Shown here: positions 28,488 to 37,461 of the stretch, in pieces
Numbering within the stretch: the first letter of the stretch is position 1
Layout: each line of letters begins with the position of its first letter
Assembly: GCF_900090245.1 (NCBI RefSeq)
Contig: NZ_FMDN01000003.1
Coordinates: 124,001-188,000, forward strand
Reading direction: 5' to 3'
Origin: Micromonospora halophytica
GTDB taxonomy: Bacteria > Actinomycetota > Actinomycetes > Mycobacteriales > Micromonosporaceae
Length of the DNA: 64,000 bases
Translations under genes and position numbers: made by a program
Notes under the pieces: model-generated
What the model saw: the letters and a program-made list of their open reading frames with translations, nothing else
Told to the model about the DNA's origin: nothing
Databases searched by the model: none

Positions 28488-29414
28488 TCAGTCGCGCCAG
28501 TCCACGACGGCAGAGATCTTGCCGACAATGGTGCGCCAACCCAAACTCGCGGTTTGTGCCCCGATTTTCTTCAGCCGCCGCCGACCGAAGAATCCTCCGA
28601 TCCCGCCATTGACAGAAGCGCGTAGCGCCTCGTCCAGATCGTCCAGGCTGGATCCGGCGGAGAGCATGTCCAGCACCGCCGGTAGCCGCAGCGCGTACGC
28701 CACGTCACGGGCCACCTCGCCGGCCTCGATCAGCAGCGCCGGGTCCCAGGTGTCGTGCCCGCCGCGCAGGTTCTCCACGACCAGGTCCAGCTCGTACGTG
28801 TCCTCGTCGAGGGGTACGACGTCGGCCGGTTCCACCCGTTCGGACAGTTCATTCCAGCTGTCCAGTTGGGACATGTCGTTGGGTGCGCCGGACCGGATGA
28901 AACTGACAAGCGCCTCGGGTGACTTGAAGAGCAGCAGCCGGCCCTTGTGGGTCAGGAAGAGCGGCACCTCCTCGTCGCCCGCCTCGTCCTGCTCGTCGGC
29001 ATCCTCGTCGGATTCCTCGTCGTCGGTCGAGTCGGTGGCGTCACCGGCGCTCTTGCGGCGGGTGGCCTTCTCCTCGTCCTCGTCCTCCTCGGCGGTGAGC
29101 GCGGCGAACTCCTCGTCGAGGATCACCACCTCCTCGTCCTCGTCCTCGGTCTCGACGACCTGACGGCGGGCCAGGAAGGGGTCGTCGGAGTCGCGCTCGG
29201 CGACGTCGGTCGGGGTCAGCTCCCTGGCCGGCCGGTACGCCCGGAGCGTGAAGCCGGTGCCGGCGGGCAGCGCGATCTCCACCGGGTCGATCCGCACCTC
29301 GTCCCAGAGGGAGCGGTCGATCGTGCCGCGCTCCGCCGCGGTCTCGACCGGACCGTCGGTGGCGTCGAGCTCGGGCTCGTCGGCGTCGGGCCGTTGGGGC
29401 GACTGGCGGGCCAC
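28488..29414 (-). CDS. Acidic conserved protein, unknown
   Basis: This 308-aa soluble protein starts at GTG 29414, with cggagg 5 nt upstream. A middle segment of about 70 residues is extremely acidic (runs such as EEDEDEEK and DDEESDEDADEQDE). The C-terminal half is ordered: FLTHKGRLLLFKSPEALVSF and DMSQLDSWNELSERV, then LRLPAVLDMLSAGSSLDDLDE. No family is recognised. It heads the minus-strand group containing the 786-aa protein, 66 nt away, so the two may be co-transcribed. Confidence 0.72.
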   Translation of the reverse strand: MARQSPQRPDADEPELDATDGPVETAAERGTIDRSLWDEVRIDPVEIALPAGTGFTLRAYRPARELTPTDVAERDSDDPFLARRQVVETEDEDEEVVILDEEFAALTAEEDEDEEKATRRKSAGDATDSTDDEESDEDADEQDEAGDEEVPLFLTHKGRLLLFKSPEALVSFIRSGAPNDMSQLDSWNELSERVEPADVVPLDEDTYELDLVVENLRGGHDTWDPALLIEAGEVARDVAYALRLPAVLDMLSAGSSLDDLDEALRASVNGGIGGFFGRRRLKKIGAQTASLGWRTIVGKISAVVDWRD

Positions 29415-29547
29415 GCTGACCTCCGTGTGCGTCGGGTTGCGCACTGGCCGGCGGCTCGCGCCGGCCAGTGACTCTGGGCACATACCCTAGTGGTCCGTCC
29501 GTCGGGTGCCGACCCCGCACCCCGCTGGCGGTCCGTATGACCGACAA

Positions 29548-29560
29548 GTAGCCTAGCTAC
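29548..29560 (+). promoter_or_regulatory. padR operator dyad GTAGC-N3-GCTAC over the -10
   Basis: gtagcctagctac at 29548-29560 is a perfect 5+3+5 dyad. It contains a -10 TAGCCT (29549-29554) that lies 8 nt before the padR ATG, with no ribosome site between. This is an autoregulatory arrangement. The same dyad is found upstream of cydA. Confidence 0.7.
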
Positions 29561-29562
29561 GT

Positions 29563-29904
29563 ATGAAGGCCCAGTCGCTGCACGGACACCTCGACGCGCT
29601 GCTGCTGGCGGTGCTGGAGCGGGGCGCGCTGCACGGTTACGCCATCATCGAGGCGTTGCGCGCCCGCAGCGACGGCAGCCTGGATCTCCCCACCGGCACG
29701 ATCTACCCGGCGCTGCGGCGGCTGGAGCGGGCCGGTCACGTGGTCAGCTCCTGGAGCACGGTGAACGGCCGGGAACGGCGCACCTACGAGCTCACCGACT
29801 CGGGCCGCCGGGCGTTGGCGGTCCAGCGGCAGGGCTGGCACGAGTTCAGCGCCACCGTCGGGCGCTTCCTCGGCCCCGACACCCCGCCGGCCACCCCCGT
29901 CTGA
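29563..29904 (+). CDS. PadR-family transcriptional regulator
   Basis: This 113-aa PadR winged-helix protein has LDALLLAVLERGALHGYAIIE, the recognition region LPTGTIYPALRRLERAGHV and the wing GRERRTYELTDSGRRAL, then a short C-terminal helix. PadR proteins repress target genes and respond to small molecules. Its own promoter holds a dyad that recurs before cydA. The adjacent convergent gene encodes the kind of permease-prefix protein that often accompanies PadR genes. Confidence 0.9.
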   Translation: MKAQSLHGHLDALLLAVLERGALHGYAIIEALRARSDGSLDLPTGTIYPALRRLERAGHVVSSWSTVNGRERRTYELTDSGRRALAVQRQGWHEFSATVGRFLGPDTPPATPV

Positions 29905-29910
29905 ACCGCT

Positions 29911-29932
29911 GCCGCCCGACTCAACGGGCGGC
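29911..29932. terminator. Bidirectional terminator hairpin
   Basis: gccgcccg (29911-29918) pairs with cgggcggc (29925-29932) around a 6-nt loop. It lies between the convergent padR and permease-prefix genes; the right arm covers the last codons of the latter. Confidence 0.6.
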
Positions 29933-30586
29933 GACCAGCCAGCTGCGGGCGGCCCGGCCCAGACTGAAGTAGGCAGCGCCGACCAGCACCGCTCCGACGA
30001 GCATCGGCGGCCAGGTCAGCGCGGCCTCCCAGATCCCCAGCGACCACGCGAACAGGGCGACCCCGGCGAGCGCGCCGAGCGCGAGCGCGCCGCTGAGCCC
30101 CAGCCCGATCAGCCGTCCCGACGCCGGGACACCCGCCCGGCCCCGGCGTGCCAGCCGCGTGCCGAGCGCCAACCCGGCCAGGGCGAGACCGGCGACGGTC
30201 AGCCAGATCCAGTTCAGCGACGCGGAGAGGAGCAGGTAGCCCTCGGGTGGCGGTGGGCCGCCGCTCCAACTCGACCCCTGCCAGGTGAGGTCGCCGGCGA
30301 CGACCAGGACCACGGCCACCGCGAACGCCCGCAGCGACAGCCCGCGCAGCGCCCCCGCCGCCAACTCCGCCTGGTAGGCGGGCACGAGCTGCGCCGGGGT
30401 GCCGAACTCGGCCACCGCCCGGCGCTGCGCCTCCGTCGCCGGCAGCCCACCCTCCCGGTACGCCTCGGCGGCGTCGCTCAGCGCGTGGCGCAGCTCGACG
30501 ATCAGCTCGGCCTTGAGCCGGGCCGGCCCGTGCAGCCGGTCGGCCAGCTCACGCAGCCGCTCCTCCACGCCGTCGCCCCCACGCAT
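29921..30586 (-). CDS. Permease-prefix (HAAS-like) membrane protein
   Basis: This 221-aa protein has an N-terminal helical HAAS/permease-prefix region (LRELADRLHGPARLKAELIVELRH split over two helices, then EAYREGGLPATEAQRRAV) and about four membrane segments in the rest. This domain is common beside PadR regulators and helps control membrane partners. I chose ATG 30586; GTG 30568 is an alternative. It is convergent with padR rather than in one operon. Confidence 0.75.
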   Translation of the reverse strand: MRGGDGVEERLRELADRLHGPARLKAELIVELRHALSDAAEAYREGGLPATEAQRRAVAEFGTPAQLVPAYQAELAAGALRGLSLRAFAVAVVLVVAGDLTWQGSSWSGGPPPPEGYLLLSASLNWIWLTVAGLALAGLALGTRLARRGRAGVPASGRLIGLGLSGALALGALAGVALFAWSLGIWEAALTWPPMLVGAVLVGAAYFSLGRAARSWLVAAR

Positions 30587-30719
30587 GCGCCCCACCCTGC
30601 CACGGTCGGCGGGCCGGCGCGTCGGGGAGATTCCCGGAACCGGCCTCAGGGCGCCAGGGCCTGTCTCACGAGTGTCGGTCGAGCCGAGGCGGCTGGGCCC
30701 GGCGCAGGCCGGTCAGCAC

Positions 30720-32477
30720 CTAGGAAGCAGGCCCGAGGGCCAGGTAGCCCCGCTCGGCGGCCTCCTGGAGCAGCCACTGGTCCCGGTACCAGCCGGGGGC
30801 GGCCACCAGTTCGGCGTGCCGGCCGCGCTGGACGATCCGCCCGGCGTCCAGCACCACCACCTCGTCCAGCCCGTCGAGGCCGCTGAGCCGGTGGCTGATC
30901 AGCAGCACCGAGTGGCCGGCCGGAGTGGCAGCCAGCGCCGAGGCGAGCACCGCGTCGGCGGCGGCCGGGTCCAGCCCTTCGGTCGGCTCGTCCAGCACCA
31001 GCACCGGCGGGGTGGCGAGCAGCGCCCGGGCCAGCGCGAGCCGCTGCCGTTGCCCGCCGGAGAGCTGCCCGCCCTCCTCGCCGACCACGGTGTCCCAGCC
31101 GTCGGGCTGGTCGCGTACCCAGTCGAGCAGGCCGGCGGCCCGGGTCGCGGCGGCCAGCTCCTCCTCGTCCGCGCCGGGGCGGCCGAGCAGCAGGTTCTCC
31201 CGGACGGAGGCGTGGAAGACGTACGCCTCGGCGAGCAGCCCGCCGATCGCGCGGGGCAGCTCCTCGGCCGGGTACGCCGTCAGCTCCTCGCCGTCCAGGG
31301 TGACCCGGCCGGCGTCGGGGCGTACCGCGCCGGTGAGCACGGCGGCGAGGGTGCTCTTGCCGGCGCCGCTCGGCCCGACCACGGCGACCCGGCGGCCGGC
31401 CGGCAGGTCCAGGTCGAGCCCGTCCAGGGCGGGCACGGCGCCCTCCCGGTAGCGGACGCGTACCCCGTCGAAGCGCACGTCGTGCGACCCAGGGGTGACC
31501 GGCCGGCCGGTGGCCGGCGGTGGGCCGGTCTCGACCGGCGCGGCGAGCAGGTCGGCGACCCGGGCCAGGCCGGCCCGCAGCTGGGTCCGCTGCCGGGCCG
31601 CGCCGATCAGGGCCAGCGCGATCTCCACGGCAGCGAGGGCGCCGACGGCCAGCACGCCGACCAGCACCCCGCCCACCCCGGCGCGCAGCGCGACGAGCAC
31701 CACCCCGGCGGTGGTCAGCCCGGCGACGAGGACCCCGGTCGCGTCGACCGCGAAGCCGGTGGCGGCGAGCCGGCGTTCCAACCGGGCCAGCCGGTCGGCC
31801 CGGTCGGTGGCGGCGCGCAGCGCCCGCCCGGCGGCGCCGAAGGCGGCCAGGTCGGCGGCGCCGTGGGTGAGGTCCACCGCGTCGGTGGCGAGCGCCCCGC
31901 GCAGCGGCGCCACCTCGTCGGCGGCGTGTCGGGTCAGCGCGGTGGCCAGTGCCGGCAGCGCCGTTCCGGCGACGAGCAGGCCCAGCGCGAGCACGGCGGC
32001 GGCGGGCGGCGAGACCAGTGCGGCCCCGCCGACGGCCAGCACGCTGACCAGGGCCGCCGCGGTGGCCGGTACGAGGACCCGCAGCAGCAGGTCCTGGACG
32101 GCCTCGACGTCGGAGACGAGCCGGCTCAGCGCGTCCCCGGTGCGCTGCCCGGCGGGCCCCCGGCGGGCGGCGAGGGTGGCGAAGACCCGGGCCCGGACGT
32201 CGGTGATCATGCGGAGGACGGCGTCGTGACCGGCGAGGCGTTCGGTGTAGCGGAACACGCCCCGGCTGATCGCCAAGGCCCGGACGGCGACGATGGCGAC
32301 GGTCAGCCGGTCCAACGGGGGGCGGCCGGCGGCACTCATCAGCAGCCAGGTGGCGGTGGCCATCAGGGCCAGCCCGGCGAGTTCGGTGGCTGCGGCGAGC
32401 AGCCCGGCGCCGACCAGCCGGCCCAGGTAGGGGCGGGCCAGCCGCAGGACGACCCGCTCGGGGGAAGCACCGCTCAT
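30720..32477 (-). CDS. cydC: Cytochrome bd biogenesis ABC exporter subunit CydC
   Basis: This 585-aa half-transporter has six membrane segments and an ABC domain: Walker A GPSGAGKST, signature [10 protein letters not shown] and Walker B VLVLDEPTEGLD. With CydD it is needed for assembly of cytochrome bd. ATG 32477 overlaps the cydD stop (ATGA). It is the last gene of cydABDC. Confidence 0.88.
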   Translation of the reverse strand: MSGASPERVVLRLARPYLGRLVGAGLLAAATELAGLALMATATWLLMSAAGRPPLDRLTVAIVAVRALAISRGVFRYTERLAGHDAVLRMITDVRARVFATLAARRGPAGQRTGDALSRLVSDVEAVQDLLLRVLVPATAAALVSVLAVGGAALVSPPAAAVLALGLLVAGTALPALATALTRHAADEVAPLRGALATDAVDLTHGAADLAAFGAAGRALRAATDRADRLARLERRLAATGFAVDATGVLVAGLTTAGVVLVALRAGVGGVLVGVLAVGALAAVEIALALIGAARQRTQLRAGLARVADLLAAPVETGPPPATGRPVTPGSHDVRFDGVRVRYREGAVPALDGLDLDLPAGRRVAVVGPSGAGKSTLAAVLTGAVRPDAGRVTLDGEELTAYPAEELPRAIGGLLAEAYVFHASVRENLLLGRPGADEEELAAATRAAGLLDWVRDQPDGWDTVVGEEGGQLSGGQRQRLALARALLATPPVLVLDEPTEGLDPAAADAVLASALAATPAGHSVLLISHRLSGLDGLDEVVVLDAGRIVQRGRHAELVAAPGWYRDQWLLQEAAERGYLALGPAS

Positions 32478-34150
32478 CGGGTCGCCTCCCCGGCCGGTAC
32501 CCGGGTCAGCTCGGTGACCCGGCCGTCCGCCACCCGCAGGATCCGGTCGGCGTCGTCCAGCAGCGCGGGCCGGTGCGCGACCAGCAGCGCGGTACGCCCC
32601 GCGACCAGTCGCCGGGTCGCCGCGAGCACCACCGCCTCGCTGGCCGTGTCGAGCCGGGCGGTGGGCTCGTCGAGGAGCACCAGCGGGGCGTCCCGGAGGA
32701 AGGCCCGGGCCAGCGCGACCCGCTGCCGTTGCCCGCTGGACAGGCCGTGCCCGCGCTCGCCCAGCGTGGTGGCCAGCCCGTCGGGCAGGGCCGCGACCAC
32801 GTCGTCCAGCGCCGCGTCGGCGACCGCCGTGGCGAGCGCCGCGTCGGGGGTGTCGGGGGCGCCGAGGCGGATGTTGTCGGCCAGGGAGGCGGCGAAGAGG
32901 TGGGCCCGCTGCGGCACCCAGGCGACCTGCCGCCGCCAGGTGTCGGGGTCGACGTCGGCCAGGTCGACGCCGTCCACGGTGACCCGGCCGGCGGTGGGGT
33001 GGACGAAGCCGAGCAGCAGGTTGAGCAGGGTGCTCTTGCCGGCGCCGCTGGGGCCGACGACGGCGATCCGTTCGCCGGGGCGGACGGTCAGCGTGACGTC
33101 CCGCAGCGCGGTCGTCCGCTCGTACTCGACAGTCACGTTCTCGAAGCGGATCTCGCCGTGCCCGTCCGGGGCCGCGACGGGCACGGCGGCCGGGGCGGCG
33201 GCCGGGGCGGCGGTGACGGTGAGCGCCTCGTCCAGCGCGGTCAGCCCCTCCATGCTGGCGTGGAACCGGCTGCCGGCCGACCGCAGCGGCAGGTACGCCT
33301 CCGGCGTGAGCAGCAGCACCAGCAGCGCGGTGGAGAGGGTGATCCCGCCGCCGAGCAGCCGGATGCCGACCGGCACCGCGACCAGCGCCACCGAGAGGGT
33401 GGCGACCAGCTCCAGCACCAGCGCGGAGAGGAAGGCGATGCGCAGCGTCTTCATGGTGGCGACCCGGTGGCCGTCGGCCATCCGGCGCACCACGTCGGTC
33501 TGGGCCCGGGCCCGGCCGAAGGCGCGCAGCGTGGGCAGCCCGGCGACCATGTCGAGGAAGTGCCCGCCGAGCAGCGACAACCGCCGCCACTGCCGTTCGG
33601 TGGCGGCCTGCGCCTGCCAGCCGAGCAGCGCGCCGAAGACCGGGAGCAGCGGGATGGTCAGCGCGACGATCAGCGCCGAACCCCAGTCGGCGAAGATCAG
33701 CCGGGCCAGCACGGCCAGCGGCACGGTCACGCTCAGCACGAGCTGGGGGAGGTAGCCGGTGAAGTAGGCGTCGAGCGCGTCCAGGCCGCGCCCGGTGAGG
33801 GTGGCGAGCTGGCCGGCCCGCTGGCCGGCGACCCAGCCGGGCCCGTGCCGGCCGACGGCGGCGAGCAGGTCGGCCCGCAGGGTCGCCTTCACGGTGGCCG
33901 CGGCCCGTGCCGCGACGGTGCCCTGCGCCCAGGTGACCAGCGCGCGGGCGCCGACGGCGGCGACGAAGCCGGCCAGCGCGACGGTGTCGAGCCGGCCGTC
34001 GATCGCGGTGGCCAGCACCGCGGCCAGGGCGGTCGCCTGCCCCACGACCAGCAGCGCCGTGAGCCCGCCGAGGACCGCGAGCACGGCGAGGTCGCGCCGG
34101 GCCGCGGGGACCCGGCGCAGCAGACGCGGGTCGAAGGGACGGCGGTTCAC
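32474..34150 (-). CDS. cydD: Cytochrome bd biogenesis ABC exporter subunit CydD
   Basis: This 558-aa half-transporter has an N-terminal membrane domain (VLAVLGGLTALLVVGQATAL, then five further segments) and an ABC domain: Walker A GPSGAGKST, signature GLSSGQRQRV and Walker B LVLLDEPTARLD. The GTG start at 34150 overlaps the cydB stop by GTGA. It forms the heterodimer with CydC. Confidence 0.9.
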   Translation of the reverse strand: MNRRPFDPRLLRRVPAARRDLAVLAVLGGLTALLVVGQATALAAVLATAIDGRLDTVALAGFVAAVGARALVTWAQGTVAARAAATVKATLRADLLAAVGRHGPGWVAGQRAGQLATLTGRGLDALDAYFTGYLPQLVLSVTVPLAVLARLIFADWGSALIVALTIPLLPVFGALLGWQAQAATERQWRRLSLLGGHFLDMVAGLPTLRAFGRARAQTDVVRRMADGHRVATMKTLRIAFLSALVLELVATLSVALVAVPVGIRLLGGGITLSTALLVLLLTPEAYLPLRSAGSRFHASMEGLTALDEALTVTAAPAAAPAAVPVAAPDGHGEIRFENVTVEYERTTALRDVTLTVRPGERIAVVGPSGAGKSTLLNLLLGFVHPTAGRVTVDGVDLADVDPDTWRRQVAWVPQRAHLFAASLADNIRLGAPDTPDAALATAVADAALDDVVAALPDGLATTLGERGHGLSSGQRQRVALARAFLRDAPLVLLDEPTARLDTASEAVVLAATRRLVAGRTALLVAHRPALLDDADRILRVADGRVTELTRVPAGEATR

Positions 34151-35151
34151 CAGTACACCGGTGCCCTGCCGTCGGTCCGTCCCCGGAAAATCCACCAGCA
34201 CATCGCCTGAAAGCCTAGTAGGGCCGGCAGGAGCGGAATCGTGAGCCAGCCCAGCAGCCGCAGCGTCGGCCCGCTCGCCGCCGCCTCGGCCACGGTGAGC
34301 GTGGCCGACGGGTCGACCGTGGAGACCAGCACGGCGGGCCAGAGCACCGCCCCGACCAGCGCCACCGGCAGCGCCAGCGCCGCCCCAGTGGCGGCGAAGG
34401 CCACCCCGGGCTGCTGCCGGGCGAGCGCCACCCGTGCCACCAGCAACGCCGTGACCAGCGACAACGGCAGCAGTACGGCGGCCGGCGGCTGCTGTGCCGT
34501 GGCGCGTACCCGGTCGGAGAGCAGGCCCAGGGCGGTGGCGGCGGCGACCGCGGTGACCGCCACCGGGATGAGCCGTCCGGCGAGCCGGCCGAGGACGGCG
34601 GCGTCGGCGGCCGGCAGCCGCAGCGTGAGGAACGTCGCACCGTGCGCCGCGACCAGCGCGAGCATCGCCAGCCCGGTGGCCGCGACGAACGGGGTGGCCA
34701 GGTGGGTCACCCCGGCGACGTGGCCGTCGGCGTGCAGGGGTACGCCCTGCAACAGCCCGCCGAGCAGCCCGCCCCAGCCGGACGCGGCGAGCGCGCTGCC
34801 GACGACCACCACCCGGTCCCACCCGGCGCGGGCCGGCTGCCCGCTCGGCCGGCTGCGCAACTGCACGCCCACGGTCACCAGGATCACCCCGACCAGCGCC
34901 CCGACCACGACGGGGTAGAAGCCGGAGAGCAGTTCCCCTTCGAGGGTGGGGAAGGCGCCGAAGAGGATGCCGACGAAGGCCACCAGCCAGACCTCGTTGC
35001 CGAGGAAGAACGGGCCGAGCGCGGTGAGGTTGGCGCGACGGGTTCCCGGGCCGCCCCGGGCGAGCAGCAGCCCGACGCCGTAGTCGTAGCCGCCGAGGAC
35101 GAGGTAGCCGGCGAAGAAGAGGCCGAGCAGGGCGTACCAGGCGAGTTCCAC
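34147..35151 (-). CDS. cydB: Cytochrome bd ubiquinol/menaquinol oxidase subunit II
   Basis: This 334-aa membrane protein is subunit II of the terminal oxidase cytochrome bd. Characteristic are FFAGYLVLGGYDYGVGLL at the N-terminus, LGPFFLGNEVWLVAFVG and repeated membrane segments. It lies 10 nt after cydA and overlaps cydD. It supports respiration at low oxygen or when the cytochrome bcc-aa3 branch is blocked. Confidence 0.93.
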   Translation of the reverse strand: MELAWYALLGLFFAGYLVLGGYDYGVGLLLARGGPGTRRANLTALGPFFLGNEVWLVAFVGILFGAFPTLEGELLSGFYPVVVGALVGVILVTVGVQLRSRPSGQPARAGWDRVVVVGSALAASGWGGLLGGLLQGVPLHADGHVAGVTHLATPFVAATGLAMLALVAAHGATFLTLRLPAADAAVLGRLAGRLIPVAVTAVAAATALGLLSDRVRATAQQPPAAVLLPLSLVTALLVARVALARQQPGVAFAATGAALALPVALVGAVLWPAVLVSTVDPSATLTVAEAAASGPTLRLLGWLTIPLLPALLGFQAMCWWIFRGRTDGRAPVYW

Positions 35152-35161
35152 GGGGTCTCCC

Positions 35162-36412
35162 TCAGGCGAAGGCGGGTGCGGGACGGGGTTCGTCGTCCGG
35201 TGTCCCGGGTGGCCGGCCGAGCGCGGGGTCGGCGGCGCCCCGGGCGGCGTGCCGGGCGAGCAGCACCCAGTTGGTGACCGCGAGCGCGCCGAGCAGGAGG
35301 CTGAACCCGATCAGCGAGGCGAGCATGACCCCGGGGTCGACCCTGGAGACGGCCTGTTCGGTGGGGAGCAGCCCGTACGCCACCCAGGGCTGGCGGCCGA
35401 CCTCGCGGGCGATCCAGCCGAGGACCACCGCGACGAACGGCAGCGGCACGGCGAGCATGATCAGCCAGAGCGGGAAGCGCAGCCGGATGATCCAGTCCCG
35501 CCAGAGCAGCGGCAGCAGCAGCCAGACGGCGCCGAGGGTGAAGCCGATCAGGATCATGAAGCCGAGCCCGACGCTGGAGAGCACCGGCGGGGTGTAGTCG
35601 CCGGGGCCGAAGCGGGCGGTCCACTCGGTGACCAGCGCGTCCGCGGCGGGGGTGCCGCCGAACTTGGTGGGCTGCACCTGCCCGACCGGGCCGAACTGGG
35701 CGAAGCCGAAGCCCTGCACCAGGGTGACCGCGCCGGCCGCGGTGACCAGTCCGATCCGCAGCGAGGTGCGGAACAGCAGGAAGTCGGGGGTACGCCGGAT
35801 CAGGTGCCAGGCGCTGACGGCGGCCATCAGGATCCCGCCGGTGAGCAGCGCGGCGGCGACCACGTGCCCGTACGCCATGCCGAAGGTGGGGTTGGTGAGC
35901 AGTGCGCCGAAGTCGGTGAGGTGGGCGATTCCGTCGCGTACCTCGTACCCGACCGGGTTCTGCAGCCAGGCGTTGGCCACCATGATCCAGAAGGCCGAGG
36001 CGTACGCGGTGAGCGCGACGCCCCAGAGCAGCGCGAGGTGCACGCCCCGGCGCAGCCGGTGCCAGCCGAAGATCCACATGCCGAGGAACGTCGACTCCAG
36101 GAAGAACGCCACCAACGTCTCGATGGCCAGGGGTGCGCCGAAGACGTTGCCGACGTAGCGCGACAGCCCGCTCCAGTTCAGCCCGAACTGGAACTCCATG
36201 ACGATGCCGGTCGCGATGCCGAGCACGTAGTTGATCACGTAGAGCTGGCCCCAGAAGCGGGTCAGCCGCTCCCACGTCGGGTTGCCGGTGAGGAACCCGG
36301 CGGTCTGCATGCCGACCAGCAGGGTCACCAGGCCGAGGGTGACCACCACGAAGAGGAAGTGGATCGAGGTGGTGGTGGCGAACTGCAGGCGCGCGAGGAG
36401 CAGGGTGTCCAT
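35162..36412 (-). CDS. cydA: Cytochrome bd oxidase subunit I (short Q-loop form)
   Basis: This 416-aa subunit carries the haems. The N-terminus has RLQFATTTSIHFLFVVVT with the haem-ligating His region, and GRQPW (about residue 336) is the CydA signature. At 416 residues it lacks the extended Q-loop of the 522-aa E. coli protein. A ggag sequence lies shortly before the ATG. Two GTAG/CTAC dyads, one nearly identical to the padR operator, lie 30-60 bp upstream, so transcription is likely controlled by a dyad-binding repressor such as the PadR protein. Confidence 0.93.
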   Translation of the reverse strand: MDTLLLARLQFATTTSIHFLFVVVTLGLVTLLVGMQTAGFLTGNPTWERLTRFWGQLYVINYVLGIATGIVMEFQFGLNWSGLSRYVGNVFGAPLAIETLVAFFLESTFLGMWIFGWHRLRRGVHLALLWGVALTAYASAFWIMVANAWLQNPVGYEVRDGIAHLTDFGALLTNPTFGMAYGHVVAAALLTGGILMAAVSAWHLIRRTPDFLLFRTSLRIGLVTAAGAVTLVQGFGFAQFGPVGQVQPTKFGGTPAADALVTEWTARFGPGDYTPPVLSSVGLGFMILIGFTLGAVWLLLPLLWRDWIIRLRFPLWLIMLAVPLPFVAVVLGWIAREVGRQPWVAYGLLPTEQAVSRVDPGVMLASLIGFSLLLGALAVTNWVLLARHAARGAADPALGRPPGTPDDEPRPAPAFA

Positions 36413-36442
36413 GGCCGCTCTCCAGGAGTTGGCTCTCTTGTC

Positions 36443-36470
36443 GTAGCCAGGCTACGCGTAGGAATGCTAC
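36443..36470 (-). promoter_or_regulatory. cydABDC promoter: tandem GTAGC-type dyads
   Basis: On the minus strand gtagcctggctac (36455-36443) is a perfect GTAGC-N3-GCTAC dyad, identical in 12 of 13 bases to the padR operator, and contains TAGCCT as a possible -10. A second related dyad, gtagcattcctac (36470-36458), lies 15 bp upstream, and ctacgcgtag (36452-36461) bridges them. The array lies 31-58 bp before the cydA ATG. Confidence 0.65.
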
Positions 36471-36544
36471 CTATCAGTCGGTGAAGATCCCTAGGGGTAC
36501 GCGCGGGATGCCGCCGCCGGCTCTCCGGCCGGCCGACGCGGCGG

Positions 36545-37450
36545 TCAGCTCAGGAAGAGGGAGACCGGCAGGGCGACCAGGATGGCCGCGACGGCCAGCG
36601 CGGTGGCCCCGATGACCCGGGGCGGCCGGTCGGCGACCATCAGCCGCTGCACCCGGACGTCGAGGTCGCGGTCGCCGACGCCGAGCGTGCCCGCCGGGGT
36701 GATCCGGTCGTCGCAGGCCGCGAAGCGGCGCAGCGCCCCCGCCAGCGGGGCCTCGGCGTGCAGCTCACGGGCCTTGTCGTCGGCCCGCATCTCGACCAGC
36801 AGGGCGACCCGCTCGTGCGCGTCGCGCACCCAGCGGAACCAGGGCAGCGCGCGGCGGAGCGCGGTGAACGGCAGCAGCACCAGGTCGTGCCGCTCCTGCG
36901 CGTGCGCCCGCTCGTGGGTGAGCACCGCCGCCAGCTCGGCCCGGTCCAGCAGGTCGAGCGTGCCGGCGCTGACCACCACCCGGGGCCGCACCCCCGGCAG
37001 GCAGTACGCCGCGGCGCTCGGGTGGTCCAGCACCAGCGCGCCCGGCACCGTGGGGTCCCGGCGGGCGACCAGGGTCAGCAGGTCCCGGTGTCGGCGCTGG
37101 GCGCGTACGGTCGCCTGGACGCTGCGGACGGTCGTGGCGAGCAGGACCGCGCCGATGCCGAAGCCGACACCGACCAGGCCGAGGTGCACGGCCCCCACAC
37201 CGACCGGGAGGGTGCCGTGGCTCAGATCGGCGGCGAGAGCGAGCAGGGCGCTGCCGGTCGGCAGGTCGTACGCGGCCAGGCCGAGCGCCATCGGCAGGCC
37301 CATCGCGGAGAGGCCGACCGCCAGCCCGACCGCCTGCCAGCAGACGATCGCGACCCGGGGGGCCCGCCACGTCCAGGTCGACGCGGCCAGGACCTGCGCG
37401 GTCAGGTAGCCGGCCAGCATCGACGCGGCGAAGTGCACGGCGAAGGCCAC
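36545..37450 (-). CDS. M56-family membrane metallopeptidase (BlaR1-like)
   Basis: This 301-aa protein has N-terminal membrane segments, the zinc motif VLTHERAHAQ (HExxH) and a C-terminal membrane segment. GTG 37450 lies 11 nt after the blaI stop. M56 peptidases cleave or release BlaI-family repressors after a signal. Unlike BlaR1 it has no penicillin-binding sensor domain, so the signal is not a beta-lactam bound in that way. Confidence 0.85.
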   Translation of the reverse strand: MAFAVHFAASMLAGYLTAQVLAASTWTWRAPRVAIVCWQAVGLAVGLSAMGLPMALGLAAYDLPTGSALLALAADLSHGTLPVGVGAVHLGLVGVGFGIGAVLLATTVRSVQATVRAQRRHRDLLTLVARRDPTVPGALVLDHPSAAAYCLPGVRPRVVVSAGTLDLLDRAELAAVLTHERAHAQERHDLVLLPFTALRRALPWFRWVRDAHERVALLVEMRADDKARELHAEAPLAGALRRFAACDDRITPAGTLGVGDRDLDVRVQRLMVADRPPRVIGATALAVAAILVALPVSLFLS

Positions 37451-37461
37451 GGCGCCCGTCC

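Noticed and set aside
30399..33755. Plus-strand open frame of 1118 codons
   Set aside because: Antisense to the cydC and cydD genes, whose ABC motifs are unambiguous.
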